Source: Candidatus Poribacteria bacterium
GTDB taxonomy: Bacteria; Poribacteria; WGA-4E; WGA-3G
Assembly (NCBI GenBank): GCA_022823085.1
Contig: JAJDXV010000141.1
Location: 62,001-126,000 of the forward strand
Direction: 5' to 3'
DNA: 64,000 nucleotides
How positions within the stretch are numbered: the first letter of the stretch is position 1; each line of letters starts with the position of its first letter. Shown one piece after another: positions 44,850-53,001 of this stretch. The notes under the pieces were generated by a model. That model did no database searches. It had not been told where the DNA came from and saw nothing but the letters and a program-made list of their open reading frames with translations. A program made the translations under genes and the position numbers.

Positions 44850-45431
44850 CTATGAAGTGCCTTCAGATTGTTCGTCAACTGTGAACTCAAATAAGCCGTG
44901 TCGGTACACAATCACCATCTTCTCGCCGATTCGCATGTACAACACATATTTGTCAAATTGCTGAATCCAACCGTTCAAGACATACCCGGCGCGCGTGACG
45001 ATGTTCACATTGGATTTGTTATCCCTCGCTTGTTCAAGCAGTTCGTCATCAACATGGTACCGGTCTGCTATGGTCTCAATCGGTTGAAGGTTCTCTGCTT
45101 TCAAGGGTGCCCTGATTTTTATATGGGGTTTCAGGTCGGCCATCTTCTCTTTCGGAAATGCAAACAAAACGTGCACTTTCGGCATCTTAACCACTCCACC
45201 TTTGGCAGGCTTTCCCCATACCGTATACGGTTTCGTTCTGACCACGGACAGGTCCTTTATACCGGTATAAGTGACAAAGCGGACAGGTTGCTCGAAATGT
45301 TGGCTCAGCATCTCGTCAGTATTCCACGTACTGCTCTCTTCCGTGGACTGCTGAGGTTCTTCTGCTTGGGGTTCCGGTGCCTCAACGTTTGGGGCGGATT
45401 GTTGTTCGTCTGTACCTAATTCAGTTTGCAT
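44850..45431 (-). CDS. Hfq-like Sm-domain protein with long N-terminal extension
   Basis: 193 residues, perfect AGGAGG eight bases before ATG. The first ~50 residues are acidic and Pro/Gln/Glu-rich, probably disordered. Residues ~60-115 are a beta-rich part I cannot assign. The C-terminal ~55 residues align with Hfq: LLEQARDNKSNVNIVT for the helix and first strand, GYVLNGWIQQFDKYVLYM for Sm1 (Hfq has G-x-x-L-x-G-x-I-x-x-F-D-x-F/Y-V), and IVYRHG for Sm2 (Hfq has YKHA). It is likely an RNA-binding Sm-fold protein; an extension of this size is not typical of Hfq (usually 70-110 residues). Its gene follows the SLBB export gene by 16 bp. Confidence 0.72.
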   Translation of the reverse strand: MQTELGTDEQQSAPNVEAPEPQAEEPQQSTEESSTWNTDEMLSQHFEQPVRFVTYTGIKDLSVVRTKPYTVWGKPAKGGVVKMPKVHVLFAFPKEKMADLKPHIKIRAPLKAENLQPIETIADRYHVDDELLEQARDNKSNVNIVTRAGYVLNGWIQQFDKYVLYMRIGEKMVIVYRHGLFEFTVDEQSEGTS

Positions 45432-45447
45432 ATTTATATCCTCCTAT

Positions 45448-46626
45448 TTACTGCGATATTTGGAGTATAAGGCTCACACCACTGAAAACGATGAAGGAAA
45501 GGGTGCTGATGAGACCCCAATTCACCTGAAATTTTTTCTTTATCTCTAAAATATCGCCTGGATAGAGTAAAACGTGTTGCCGTGTTGCACCTTCAGTAGG
45601 ATTGAATGTGAACGGCACTTCTATGATTGTACCGTCTTGACGGTGAATGATGACCTCTTCGCGGTTTGCCGAGACATCGAACCCACCCCCGAGCGCGACG
45701 GCTTGCAAGAGGTTCAACGGTCCACGAACGCGTTGCGGACCCGGGTTTCGGACATAACCGGTTACGTAGATAGACTCTGTTTTAAAGACGTTAGGAACAA
45801 ACAGGACATCACCATCTAATAACGTGGGTAGCGGCTGATCGTTTGGTGGAGATTTCCAAAACTGGTCGGAGAGATTGAATTCGGAACGCTTACCGTTTTT
45901 TTCGACCTTCACGACAACTGTTAAGTCGGCTTCTTGTGTGGGACCACCTGCCCGCGCCAATGCATGCCCAACACCGATCTCACCCCGAAAAAAGATTTTT
46001 CCGGGGGTACGTACCTCGCCCTGCACCTCAATGCCACTCAGCGGCATGACAAAAACGAGATCGTTAATGTTGACGCGGATATCGCGGTAAGGGCTATTGG
46101 TCGAAAGATCGTAAGTTTCAACGGTCTCCGTGGTATCCTTGCGGATTAATTGGACACCTTGTCGGTCAGCATTCTCACCCATACCGCCTGCAAGTGCGAT
46201 TGCACGGTATAGGTCGATGTCCGTCTCTGGTGATATGATATAACGTCCTGGTGTTTTCACCGCGCCGCCAACAAAAACACCGTTCTCTTGCAGCACAAGC
46301 GAGACCATAACAACGGGGTTCCTGACGTGGTTATCTCCTCGGACGAGAAACATGCGAATCAAGTGGTTGACGGTTGTCACTGTTGAACCCGCAACATCAA
46401 ATTCACCACCGAAGTAGTTGATTCTGCCATCCTCACGGACTTGCACAGAATGCGTATATTCCGGCTGTCCAACAACAGCGATGAGGAGCGTATCCCCTTT
46501 TTTGATACGGTAAACATCACCAAAAAGCGTGGGACTCGCAATGAAGAATAAGAAAAAAATAAGACAAGCTTGCAAGCGACAACACGGTGTCAGGTAAACT
46601 TGCAAGCTTCGGAAATGACTGGTCAT
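45448..46626 (-). CDS. Polysaccharide export protein with SLBB domains (Wza-like)
   Basis: 392 residues. A hydrophobic signal (ACLIFFLFFIASPTLFG) precedes the poly_export domain (YRIKKGDTLLIAVVGQPEYT), and at least three SLBB repeats follow (VFVGGAVKTPGRYI, IEVQGEVRTPGKIF, IYVTGYVRNPGPQRV). A C-terminal membrane segment (ISTLSFIVFSGVSLILQI) is present. Wza-like proteins form the outer-membrane or periplasmic channel for capsule or exopolysaccharide. No polymerase or chain-length partner is next to it. Same operon as the Hfq-like protein downstream. Confidence 0.9.
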   Translation of the reverse strand: MTSHFRSLQVYLTPCCRLQACLIFFLFFIASPTLFGDVYRIKKGDTLLIAVVGQPEYTHSVQVREDGRINYFGGEFDVAGSTVTTVNHLIRMFLVRGDNHVRNPVVMVSLVLQENGVFVGGAVKTPGRYIISPETDIDLYRAIALAGGMGENADRQGVQLIRKDTTETVETYDLSTNSPYRDIRVNINDLVFVMPLSGIEVQGEVRTPGKIFFRGEIGVGHALARAGGPTQEADLTVVVKVEKNGKRSEFNLSDQFWKSPPNDQPLPTLLDGDVLFVPNVFKTESIYVTGYVRNPGPQRVRGPLNLLQAVALGGGFDVSANREEVIIHRQDGTIIEVPFTFNPTEGATRQHVLLYPGDILEIKKKFQVNWGLISTLSFIVFSGVSLILQISQ

Positions 46627-46672
46627 AGTATATCTCTAAGAAATCTCACGGATACGCTTAAGTCCTGTTAGG

Positions 46673-46885
46673 TTAACTTGAGGTGTCGTCATTCTCGAAG
46701 AGGCTGAGTTGTTCTGATAGGGTGTCAAGTTGTTGATGCGTTCTAAACCGCTTTGTCGGTGGTCTTCGCCAATGTTCTTTGACGTGGCTGCCGTTACACC
46801 TACGGTGTGCTCGGACATAAATCTTCCCGTTCATCCGAACGTGAGACCTGGCTTCTTTAATAAGATAGAGTTGCTTGGCTTCCAT
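46673..46885 (-). CDS. Small basic protein of unknown function
   Basis: 70 residues from ATG 46885 with GGCAGGACGCT just upstream; a longer frame overlaps the DUF2007-like gene and is rejected. Very basic middle (YVRAHRRCNGSHVKEHWRRP) and a C-terminal helix TLSEQLSLFEND. It could be a small nucleic-acid-binding protein. Position between the DUF2007-like gene (23 bp upstream) and the SLBB gene suggests cotranscription. Confidence 0.5.
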   Translation of the reverse strand: MEAKQLYLIKEARSHVRMNGKIYVRAHRRCNGSHVKEHWRRPPTKRFRTHQQLDTLSEQLSLFENDDTSS

Positions 46886-46908
46886 AGCGTCCTGCCTGTA
46901 TGTATGTG

Positions 46909-47256
46909 TCACGCTTCCTTTAGTGAATCGAAATAGGCTTTCAGACATTCCCGCGCTTGTGGAACTAAATTCGTTGGCACAAGTATATCGCCCCATTCGG
47001 ATTGCGTGGCGTTCCCTTTTACGCCGCCGTAATTAGGGACATCATGGCAGCGGACATAGACGGGGATATTGCTATCCTCTAAGACACTTTGGAGGATATT
47101 CGCGGCTAATTCGTTCGGGACAGATTCAATGGCGTACCAGTCCCCATATTCCGAAATTTCGGTTTGTGCTGCTTGCGGCACGAGGTCTATCTGACAATCC
47201 GGACATATCGAGATCGCTTCTTTATACGTAACGTTGCATTGTGAACAAAACGGCAT
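46909..47256 (-). CDS. Zinc-ribbon protein with DUF2007-like domain
   Basis: 115 residues from ATG 47256, fixed by a perfect AAGGAGG; the longer frame to 47334 is not used. An N-terminal four-cysteine zinc ribbon (CSQCN...CPDCQ, residues 4-21) is followed by the DUF2007 'putative signal transducing protein' fold: VPNELAANILQSVLEDSNIPVYV and WGDILVPTNLVPQARECLKAY. Cytoplasmic; role unknown. Head of the small operon running towards the SLBB gene. Confidence 0.8.
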   Translation of the reverse strand: MPFCSQCNVTYKEAISICPDCQIDLVPQAAQTEISEYGDWYAIESVPNELAANILQSVLEDSNIPVYVRCHDVPNYGGVKGNATQSEWGDILVPTNLVPQARECLKAYFDSLKEA

Positions 47257-47434
47257 GGTGTTCCTCCTTGTGGACAGGCGAGGTGGGAACCTTGACAGCA
47301 GAAGAGTATCGGTTCTTATGCTGCGCCACGCCAAGGTGCTTTTAATTTTAATTTTAAGGAGTCGCGCTGATACGTTTCTTATATTATGGTAACACAGTTA
47401 CACAAATTTGTCAAAAAAAAATTGGATTGAAATG

Positions 47435-48256
47435 TTATTCTTTAAATTTCCAGAGTTGTCGAGCGGTTTCGCCTAAGACCCATTTCCGGTCCTCGGGTGT
47501 AAAGAAATCCATTTCATCGCGGACGACAGTTAAAGTTTCAGGATAACTGGCACGTTTGAGACAGACGGGCCAATCCGTGCCCCACATAATCCGAGACCCA
47601 CCGAAGGCTTGATACACTTTCTTGACCTGCTCAAATGTGTCTGTCCATGGATACCCTGTTTTCGAGATTGACCAGGTATGGCTTATTTTGACATAGACGC
47701 GCGGGAACCGGGCAAGATTGAGAAGCAGTTGGAGTTTGTCCGGTGCGTCAGGCGAACAGTCCGCCATGTGATCTATGACGACATCAAGATCCGGATGCTG
47801 TTCCAGAAGTGGCAGAAGGTCAACGAGTCGTTCTGCACCCGTGAGAATCAGCATCGGTACACCGAGCGTTTCGGCACGTTCAAAGATAGGTGGCATCAAC
47901 GGTCCTGTAAACCAATCGCCGGCGGTACCGACAGACGGGCTCAGGCGCACGCCGTGGAAACCGTGATCTTCAGTCCAATGGCTGAGATGGTCTGGGGCGT
48001 CAGGGTCTTCAGGGTTGATCCGACACACACCCATGAATTTATCAGGGTACTGTTTCATCACATCCGCTGCGTAGCTGTTATCCCATCGGTAGTGGATGAC
48101 TTGAACGAGGACGGTTTTTTCGACACCGTTTGCCGCCATTAATTCCAAAAGCATCTCCGCGGTTGCATCTTCCTCCGGTGGACTCGTTGTCTCTGGTGCC
48201 CACGGAAACTGCGGATCGTTTTTCCAAACGTGAACATGTGGGTCAATAATTTGCAT
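47435..48256 (-). CDS. Amidohydrolase family 2 protein
   Basis: 273 residues. Metal-dependent TIM barrel of the amidohydrolase-2 type: DPHVHVW (the HxH metal site, residues 5-11), GVRLSPS, VIDHMAD (a metal or catalytic His) and IMWGTDWPVC (the final Asp). Relatives hydrolyse lactones or decarboxylate aromatic acids; L-fuconolactonase- and 2-pyrone-dicarboxylate-lactonase-like enzymes are close in style. A sugar-lactone role would match other sugar-acid enzymes here but is inference. Its ribosome-binding site AAAGGAGC lies within the last codons of the flippase-like gene upstream. Confidence 0.87.
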   Translation of the reverse strand: MQIIDPHVHVWKNDPQFPWAPETTSPPEEDATAEMLLELMAANGVEKTVLVQVIHYRWDNSYAADVMKQYPDKFMGVCRINPEDPDAPDHLSHWTEDHGFHGVRLSPSVGTAGDWFTGPLMPPIFERAETLGVPMLILTGAERLVDLLPLLEQHPDLDVVIDHMADCSPDAPDKLQLLLNLARFPRVYVKISHTWSISKTGYPWTDTFEQVKKVYQAFGGSRIMWGTDWPVCLKRASYPETLTVVRDEMDFFTPEDRKWVLGETARQLWKFKE

Positions 48257-48258
48257 AT

Positions 48259-49251
48259 CTATTGCTCCTTTGGTCTATTTAAGAACCCATATACGCCTAA
48301 AGGTAGACAGTAAATTAGAATCAAAATGTGTAGACTGAAGCCTGTAACAGTGGCTGTCTCTACTGACGTTCCGAAATGTGTTAGCAGCCAGACAAACGGA
48401 AACTCTGTTGTCCCGAAGTTAAGGACTGTCTGAACAGGTAACAGGTTGAAGACGTTGGTAAAGGCGAGTGCGAACAATACCTCGGTTATCGGCACGTCAA
48501 CACCCATTTCAACGACGAGGTAGCACTGAAACCCGAAACGGATGACAAGGCACAGCACGGAATATCCCCAGACTTCCAGGAACCGGTGGTTTGAACGGAA
48601 CGCTGTGAGTTCCTGTAGTACTTGCAACCCTTTGTTAATACCCCATGACACAGGTCGTTTCTCAAGGCGTAATAGCGGACCCGCACATAGATCGGCGAAC
48701 CGTATACAGACGTTCGGCGCGACAGAGACAAAGACGACGACAGCGATTAAACCGCTGCCAATCAAAAGCGGCATAAGATAGAGGACGGTGCCTGAGAAGG
48801 TCTCGCGTAATGCATCGCGTAGGAGCCATGCCGTTGCGATTACCAGACCTATCAGCAGGATCATATCTATCAGGCTTGCGACTATAAGCGATGCGATCCC
48901 TTGTGTCGCTTCTACTTTCTGACGGCGTTGCATGAGGTAGACATAAGAGACATCCCCTGTCCGCATGGGGAGGATGTTGCCCCAAAAGGTGTGCAACGCT
49001 AAGATCGGAAAGATCCGATAGACACGGCTATCAAGGTTAAGGAGCGCACGGAAACGCAATGCTTTCGCCAGCACTAACACACAGTAACAGCTGAATCCGA
49101 TAAGGAGTGCCTTGATGGATAGGCGACCGAGGGTTTGCGGTATCTGTTGGAGATCAATCTCTTTTAGGAGGAAGTATGTTATGATGACTGCCAGTACCGT
49201 TGGTAAACCGAATTTGGTAACCCGCTGGAGTTGTTTTCTGTTCAAAGGCAC
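48259..49251 (-). CDS. Lysylphosphatidylglycerol synthase TM-region/flippase-like (UPF0104) protein
   Basis: 330 residues from a GTG start without a strong ribosome-binding site. About eight membrane segments and the typical motif NILPMRTGDVSYVYLMQRR near residue 94, which is the (N/L)-P-x-R-x-G-(D/E) signature of the AglD/MprF transmembrane family. These proteins are thought to flip lipid-linked substrates. No MprF synthase domain is attached. Coupled with the amidohydrolase gene. Confidence 0.88.
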   Translation of the reverse strand: MPLNRKQLQRVTKFGLPTVLAVIITYFLLKEIDLQQIPQTLGRLSIKALLIGFSCYCVLVLAKALRFRALLNLDSRVYRIFPILALHTFWGNILPMRTGDVSYVYLMQRRQKVEATQGIASLIVASLIDMILLIGLVIATAWLLRDALRETFSGTVLYLMPLLIGSGLIAVVVFVSVAPNVCIRFADLCAGPLLRLEKRPVSWGINKGLQVLQELTAFRSNHRFLEVWGYSVLCLVIRFGFQCYLVVEMGVDVPITEVLFALAFTNVFNLLPVQTVLNFGTTEFPFVWLLTHFGTSVETATVTGFSLHILILIYCLPLGVYGFLNRPKEQ

Positions 49252-49349
49252 ACTCGCTATATCTTATGATTGGTTTTTCTGCACTCAAGAATTCATATTA
49301 TGGTATACATTACCAGTTTAAATGTCAAGGGAAATGATTTTTTAAAGAC

Positions 49350-49378
49350 TTGCTTTTTAGTTTGGTGCGTTCTATAAT
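49350..49378 (+). promoter_or_regulatory. Sigma-70-type promoter of the second MFS gene
   Basis: TTGCTT (49350-49355), exactly 17 bp, TATAAT (49373-49378). A perfect -10 box 48 bp before the ATG at 49427. Confidence 0.75.
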
Positions 49379-49426
49379 GTCTATCTATTGTCCGATTTTA
49401 ATAGAAATGCGGTATCAGATCATCTC

Positions 49427-50653
49427 ATGAATAACAACCACGATTCCTCAAAAGCCTCCACTCGGAAACAGTTCTATTTCCTGACGTTCTTACATACCGT
49501 ACTCGATTCCTATGCGACGCTTCTATCACACCTGCAACCGCTCCTACTGACAAAGTTAGCGACAGCTGCAACACGGAACAGTTTAGCGGGAAACTTCGTT
49601 TCAATTTACAGTGTATTTAGCTCATTCGGACAGATACTCTTTGGTTGGCTGTCGGATCGGGTGCGGACGGTGCATTTTCTGACGATCAGTGTGGCGTTTA
49701 GCGCGCTCGGTTTAAGTCTATTGTGGCTTGCGCCGTCTCCTAATATTGTGTATCTGTTGTTGGCTATTGGGGGTATTGGGGTCGCTGCGTTCCATCCGCA
49801 GGCGACGACCTATGCGGGGGCACTCGCTTCCGAGCAGCGTGGGATGGGTATCTCAATTTTTCTGACAGGTGGCAACATCGGACGTGCACTCGGGCCAGTG
49901 GTCCTCCTGTTCATTCCGTACCGTTTCGGTATGGACTATCTCGTTTGGGAGATGATACCCGGTTTAGTTGTGGCGTTACTGGTGCCAAAAATCCTAAAAT
50001 TTGAGAAAGACCTCGATTTAACCGCTGGCACGAGAGGGACGCCAACCGATGCACAGGTCCCACAAGAACCGTTTTGGCGTGTCGCTTCACCGCGCCTGCT
50101 CCCTCTCATTGTCTTATTCGTCATCGCGGCGATGCGAACCGTTACACTCACCGGTATAGAGACCTTTCTTTCTGTCCATTTGGCCGATCAAGGCTACTCA
50201 GACCAAGGACGTTCTCTGGTCCTCGCACTCTTTATCTTCGCAGGATCTATGGGGATTTTGTCAAGTGGGTGGCTTATGAGTCGCATCAACACGTATGTAC
50301 TGTTATTGGTGTCGCTTCTCGGCGCGCCACCACTTCTTTACTGGTCGTTGCACACTGGCGGGGTTAGTTTCCTCGCACTCCTCTTTTTAGGCAATGTCGT
50401 GCTCACAAGTTCTATAACCGTTAACATTGTCCTTGCACAGATAATGTTGCGCGGACACGAAAGCATCGCCTCCGGTTTTATGATGGGTGCCGCTTGGGGT
50501 GTCGGCGGGTTTTTGAATAAGATTGTGGGTGTTTTGGGAGATAAATACGGTCTACCGATTGTGTTAGACGGTTTGGTGATGCTTCCTTTGGTACTCGCTC
50601 CGCTCCTGATTTTGTTACGCGATCAGCCAGACTTGTCGAAACCGTCCGTTTAA
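49427..50653 (+). CDS. Major facilitator superfamily transporter (Fsr-like)
   Basis: 408 residues from ATG 49427; an in-frame TTG at 49388 lies only ten bases after the -10 box, so it is less likely. Twelve hydrophobic segments. FGWLSDRVRT (the MFS loop 2-3 motif) and GIGVAAFHPQATTYAG are typical of the fosmidomycin-resistance (Fsr) branch, where the HPQA motif is conserved. Related pumps export antibiotics or small organic compounds. Convergent with the porin-like gene, three bases apart. Confidence 0.9.
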   Translation: MNNNHDSSKASTRKQFYFLTFLHTVLDSYATLLSHLQPLLLTKLATAATRNSLAGNFVSIYSVFSSFGQILFGWLSDRVRTVHFLTISVAFSALGLSLLWLAPSPNIVYLLLAIGGIGVAAFHPQATTYAGALASEQRGMGISIFLTGGNIGRALGPVVLLFIPYRFGMDYLVWEMIPGLVVALLVPKILKFEKDLDLTAGTRGTPTDAQVPQEPFWRVASPRLLPLIVLFVIAAMRTVTLTGIETFLSVHLADQGYSDQGRSLVLALFIFAGSMGILSSGWLMSRINTYVLLLVSLLGAPPLLYWSLHTGGVSFLALLFLGNVVLTSSITVNIVLAQIMLRGHESIASGFMMGAAWGVGGFLNKIVGVLGDKYGLPIVLDGLVMLPLVLAPLLILLRDQPDLSKPSV

Positions 50654-50656
50654 AAT

Positions 50657-51748
50657 TTAAAAATTCCACAACAGACTCAAAAAATGCGTGCTAATTAGGT
50701 CGCCGAAGAGGAGTGCATAATCGAGGCGAAATTGGCGGACATGGATGCCGATACCGCTTGTCAAACGGTTGTCTCGGTAACCGATGCGTAAAGCCAACGG
50801 TGTACTTATCTGATATTCTACGCCGAGATGTGACTGTCCACCATAACGTTGCTGCCATTGATAGGAGAGGATCAGTTTCCGATTGAAAATGTGATCATGA
50901 GAATATGCGACACCGATGTTCCAATTCGCTGGAATGGATTCCTTTGGCGCGGATAGCGTGTTCCATGTTAAGGTTGTCTTTGAGATGTCTTGAAGGTTTA
51001 TGCCGAAGGACATACCACCGAAATTCTCAAGACCGAAGAGGGCGTTAAAGTCTGGCAGCCGAATAAGCAGCCCGGCATCGAACCCGTATCCCCAGCTGCT
51101 GTAGTTATAAAGATCGAGATCGCCGCCATTCAGCCTTTGCGATATCCATTTCGCGTTCAGACCGAACATAAACTCCGGCGGTAGCGAATCGCGACCAAAG
51201 TTATCCCACCACGATTGACTGACGATCCAACCGGTCGCGAGCGTCAGAATATACGCATTTTCACTGTCGTTGAGGTAGCCTGCAGGCGTGAAGTCGGATT
51301 CCCTCGGACGGTTTTTGGCGGTGTTTCGTCGTTCATCGGCACTGATATTCGGATCAAAAGCCGGTATGAGCGGGTAGATCGGAATATCGTCCACGCCTGC
51401 TCGAATCCAGGAGAGTCCGAGGTTGAGTTCTGGTAGAATTTGCTTCGTGCCGCTGATATAGTTGAACGCGCCTAATCCTGAACGCCGTGCAGCGTGCATA
51501 AGACAGAACTGATAATTGTCGGAGACACCGGCAATACCAGCGGGGTTCCAGTAGGTGGCAGTGGCATCGTCGGCGATACTGACATAAGCACCCCCTAATC
51601 CGAGGGCGCGACCGCCGACACCGTTTGTTAAGAAATCGCCAGCGTAATTCTCAGCGATAGCCGGTAAAATAGTGATACCGCTGCATCCGATGAATAGGAA
51701 TATAAAGAGCGTGAGAAGATTAGGTTTTCGTTGTTGCAATTGCGTCAA
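50657..51748 (-). CDS. PorV/PorQ-like outer-membrane beta-barrel protein
   Basis: 363 residues from a TTG start with AAAGGAAG upstream. A signal peptide (LLTLFIFLFIGCSGITILPAIA) leads into GVGGRALGLGGAYVSIADDATATYWNPAG, in part shown here as the hallmark pattern AADDATATYWNPAG of PorV/PorQ/UPF0164 and FadL-related barrels. Alternating amphipathic strands fill the rest and the last residue is phenylalanine, the signal for outer-membrane assembly. This supports a diderm cell. Role: transport or anchoring of secreted proteins. Confidence 0.85.
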   Translation of the reverse strand: MTQLQQRKPNLLTLFIFLFIGCSGITILPAIAENYAGDFLTNGVGGRALGLGGAYVSIADDATATYWNPAGIAGVSDNYQFCLMHAARRSGLGAFNYISGTKQILPELNLGLSWIRAGVDDIPIYPLIPAFDPNISADERRNTAKNRPRESDFTPAGYLNDSENAYILTLATGWIVSQSWWDNFGRDSLPPEFMFGLNAKWISQRLNGGDLDLYNYSSWGYGFDAGLLIRLPDFNALFGLENFGGMSFGINLQDISKTTLTWNTLSAPKESIPANWNIGVAYSHDHIFNRKLILSYQWQQRYGGQSHLGVEYQISTPLALRIGYRDNRLTSGIGIHVRQFRLDYALLFGDLISTHFLSLLWNF

Positions 51749-51789
51749 TTGATTTCTACTTCCTTTAAAAAATGTGGACAGCTACTTTT

Positions 51790-52653
51790 TTAAACTCTAT
51801 TTAGGTCGAAGGCGTTCCAATAGTATTGGTACTGCGTCGATTTCCAATCGGTATAAATTTCGTCCCAAGGCATCCGATTGAAATGCGGTAATAACGAACC
51901 TTCCGTTACAGGTTTCGAGCACCCTTGATAGCGGTAATCCACGGAGAGTCGGATGCGATCCGGACTCTGGTTCGGTAGTGCCTTATGAACGGCGTGGCTG
52001 TGGAAGAAGAGCGCGTCGCCTAACTCGAAATCCGCTGCGACCCAGTAGAGCCCATCAGCCTCCAACGGTTCTGTATCAATACCGAGTCCACCTGCCCCGA
52101 ATGCCGGTTTTACGGGATATACACCCGCACGATGCGATCCTGCAAGCACTGTTAATCCGCCCAATTCCTTCGGACACGTGCCGAGCGGTATCCATGCGGT
52201 ATAGGTCTCCTCTGTACCTCGGATATGGATGAAATCCTGGTGTGCAGGTGTCGTGTATTTAGTGTTTTCTGGGAACATAATTCTTCCAATATTCCGCGGA
52301 TGTACGAGTGTCTTCTCGCCGAAAAGTTTGTCGAGCATATCCAAGATCGCTGGATGATGCGCGAAGGCGTGGAAGGATTCCAGGCATTGGAATTCGTCTA
52401 ATACGGGCCAATAGCCGTCATCGCCTTCCATGAACGGACCGCCGGTGCGGATGCCATCCATGAGTACGTCTCCGCCTTCAGCCCATCCGTGCCGATGACA
52501 GATTTCCAAGAAGTCCCGGCGTAAATTATAGATAGCATCGGCATCAATTAAGGCTCGGAAAAAGAGGTAGCCGTCTTGCTGCGCCTGCTCCTGAAGTTTA
52601 TCAGGTCGGTCTAATAGAGGGTTTGAAACATTAAAGGGTTCAATTCTTGCCAT
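51790..52653 (-). CDS. Phytanoyl-CoA dioxygenase (PhyH) family protein
   Basis: 287 residues. Double-stranded beta-helix Fe(II)/2-oxoglutarate oxygenase: PAHQDF carries the first His and Asp of the iron triad (near residues 138-140), SHAVHKALPN gives the distal His (near 225), and RIRLSVDYRYQ holds the arginine that binds 2-oxoglutarate. The opening DGYLFFRALI is typical of PhyH. Substrate unknown; the family hydroxylates many small molecules and is strongly expanded in Poribacteria and sponge symbionts. It stands alone with a long gap upstream. Confidence 0.92.
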   Translation of the reverse strand: MARIEPFNVSNPLLDRPDKLQEQAQQDGYLFFRALIDADAIYNLRRDFLEICHRHGWAEGGDVLMDGIRTGGPFMEGDDGYWPVLDEFQCLESFHAFAHHPAILDMLDKLFGEKTLVHPRNIGRIMFPENTKYTTPAHQDFIHIRGTEETYTAWIPLGTCPKELGGLTVLAGSHRAGVYPVKPAFGAGGLGIDTEPLEADGLYWVAADFELGDALFFHSHAVHKALPNQSPDRIRLSVDYRYQGCSKPVTEGSLLPHFNRMPWDEIYTDWKSTQYQYYWNAFDLNRV

Positions 52654-53001
52654 AATATGCTCCTTGCTTACAAAAACGAAGGCGTGGTTGTGTGGTTTGC
52701 ATTGTAGATATATTATAGCAACAAAACGGGTGGCGTGTCAAATGTGAATAGTTGTCAGTACGATTTTTCTGCGAAAAATCTTTCAGTTGTCAGTTAACAG
52801 TTGTCAATACGCCGTGAAACAGAAAACCAGACGACAAGCCGCATCTATCGCGCTCGAGCAGCAAGGTTTTTGACTCTCTTAGTGGTAAACAGCGAAAGTT
52901 TGCTTCAAAGAATCGGGTTTATCGGGCAGCAATATTTTTCACGGGATTTGTGGAAATGTGATATAATTACGCAATCGTATCATTAAACCTTGGAGGAACT
53001 T
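52654..53001. other. Divergent intergenic region
   Basis: 348 bp between the PhyH gene and the enolase-superfamily gene. Holds copy 3 of the short palindromic repeat and a TATAAT box at 52962-52967 that suits the right-hand gene, without a clear -35. No gene seen. Confidence 0.6.
52751..52793. repeat. Short palindromic repeat, copy 3
   Basis: GTTGTCAGTA then hairpin GATTTTTC TGC GAAAAATC then TTTCAGTTGTCAG; T5/A5 arms. Same orientation as copy 1. Confidence 0.8.
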
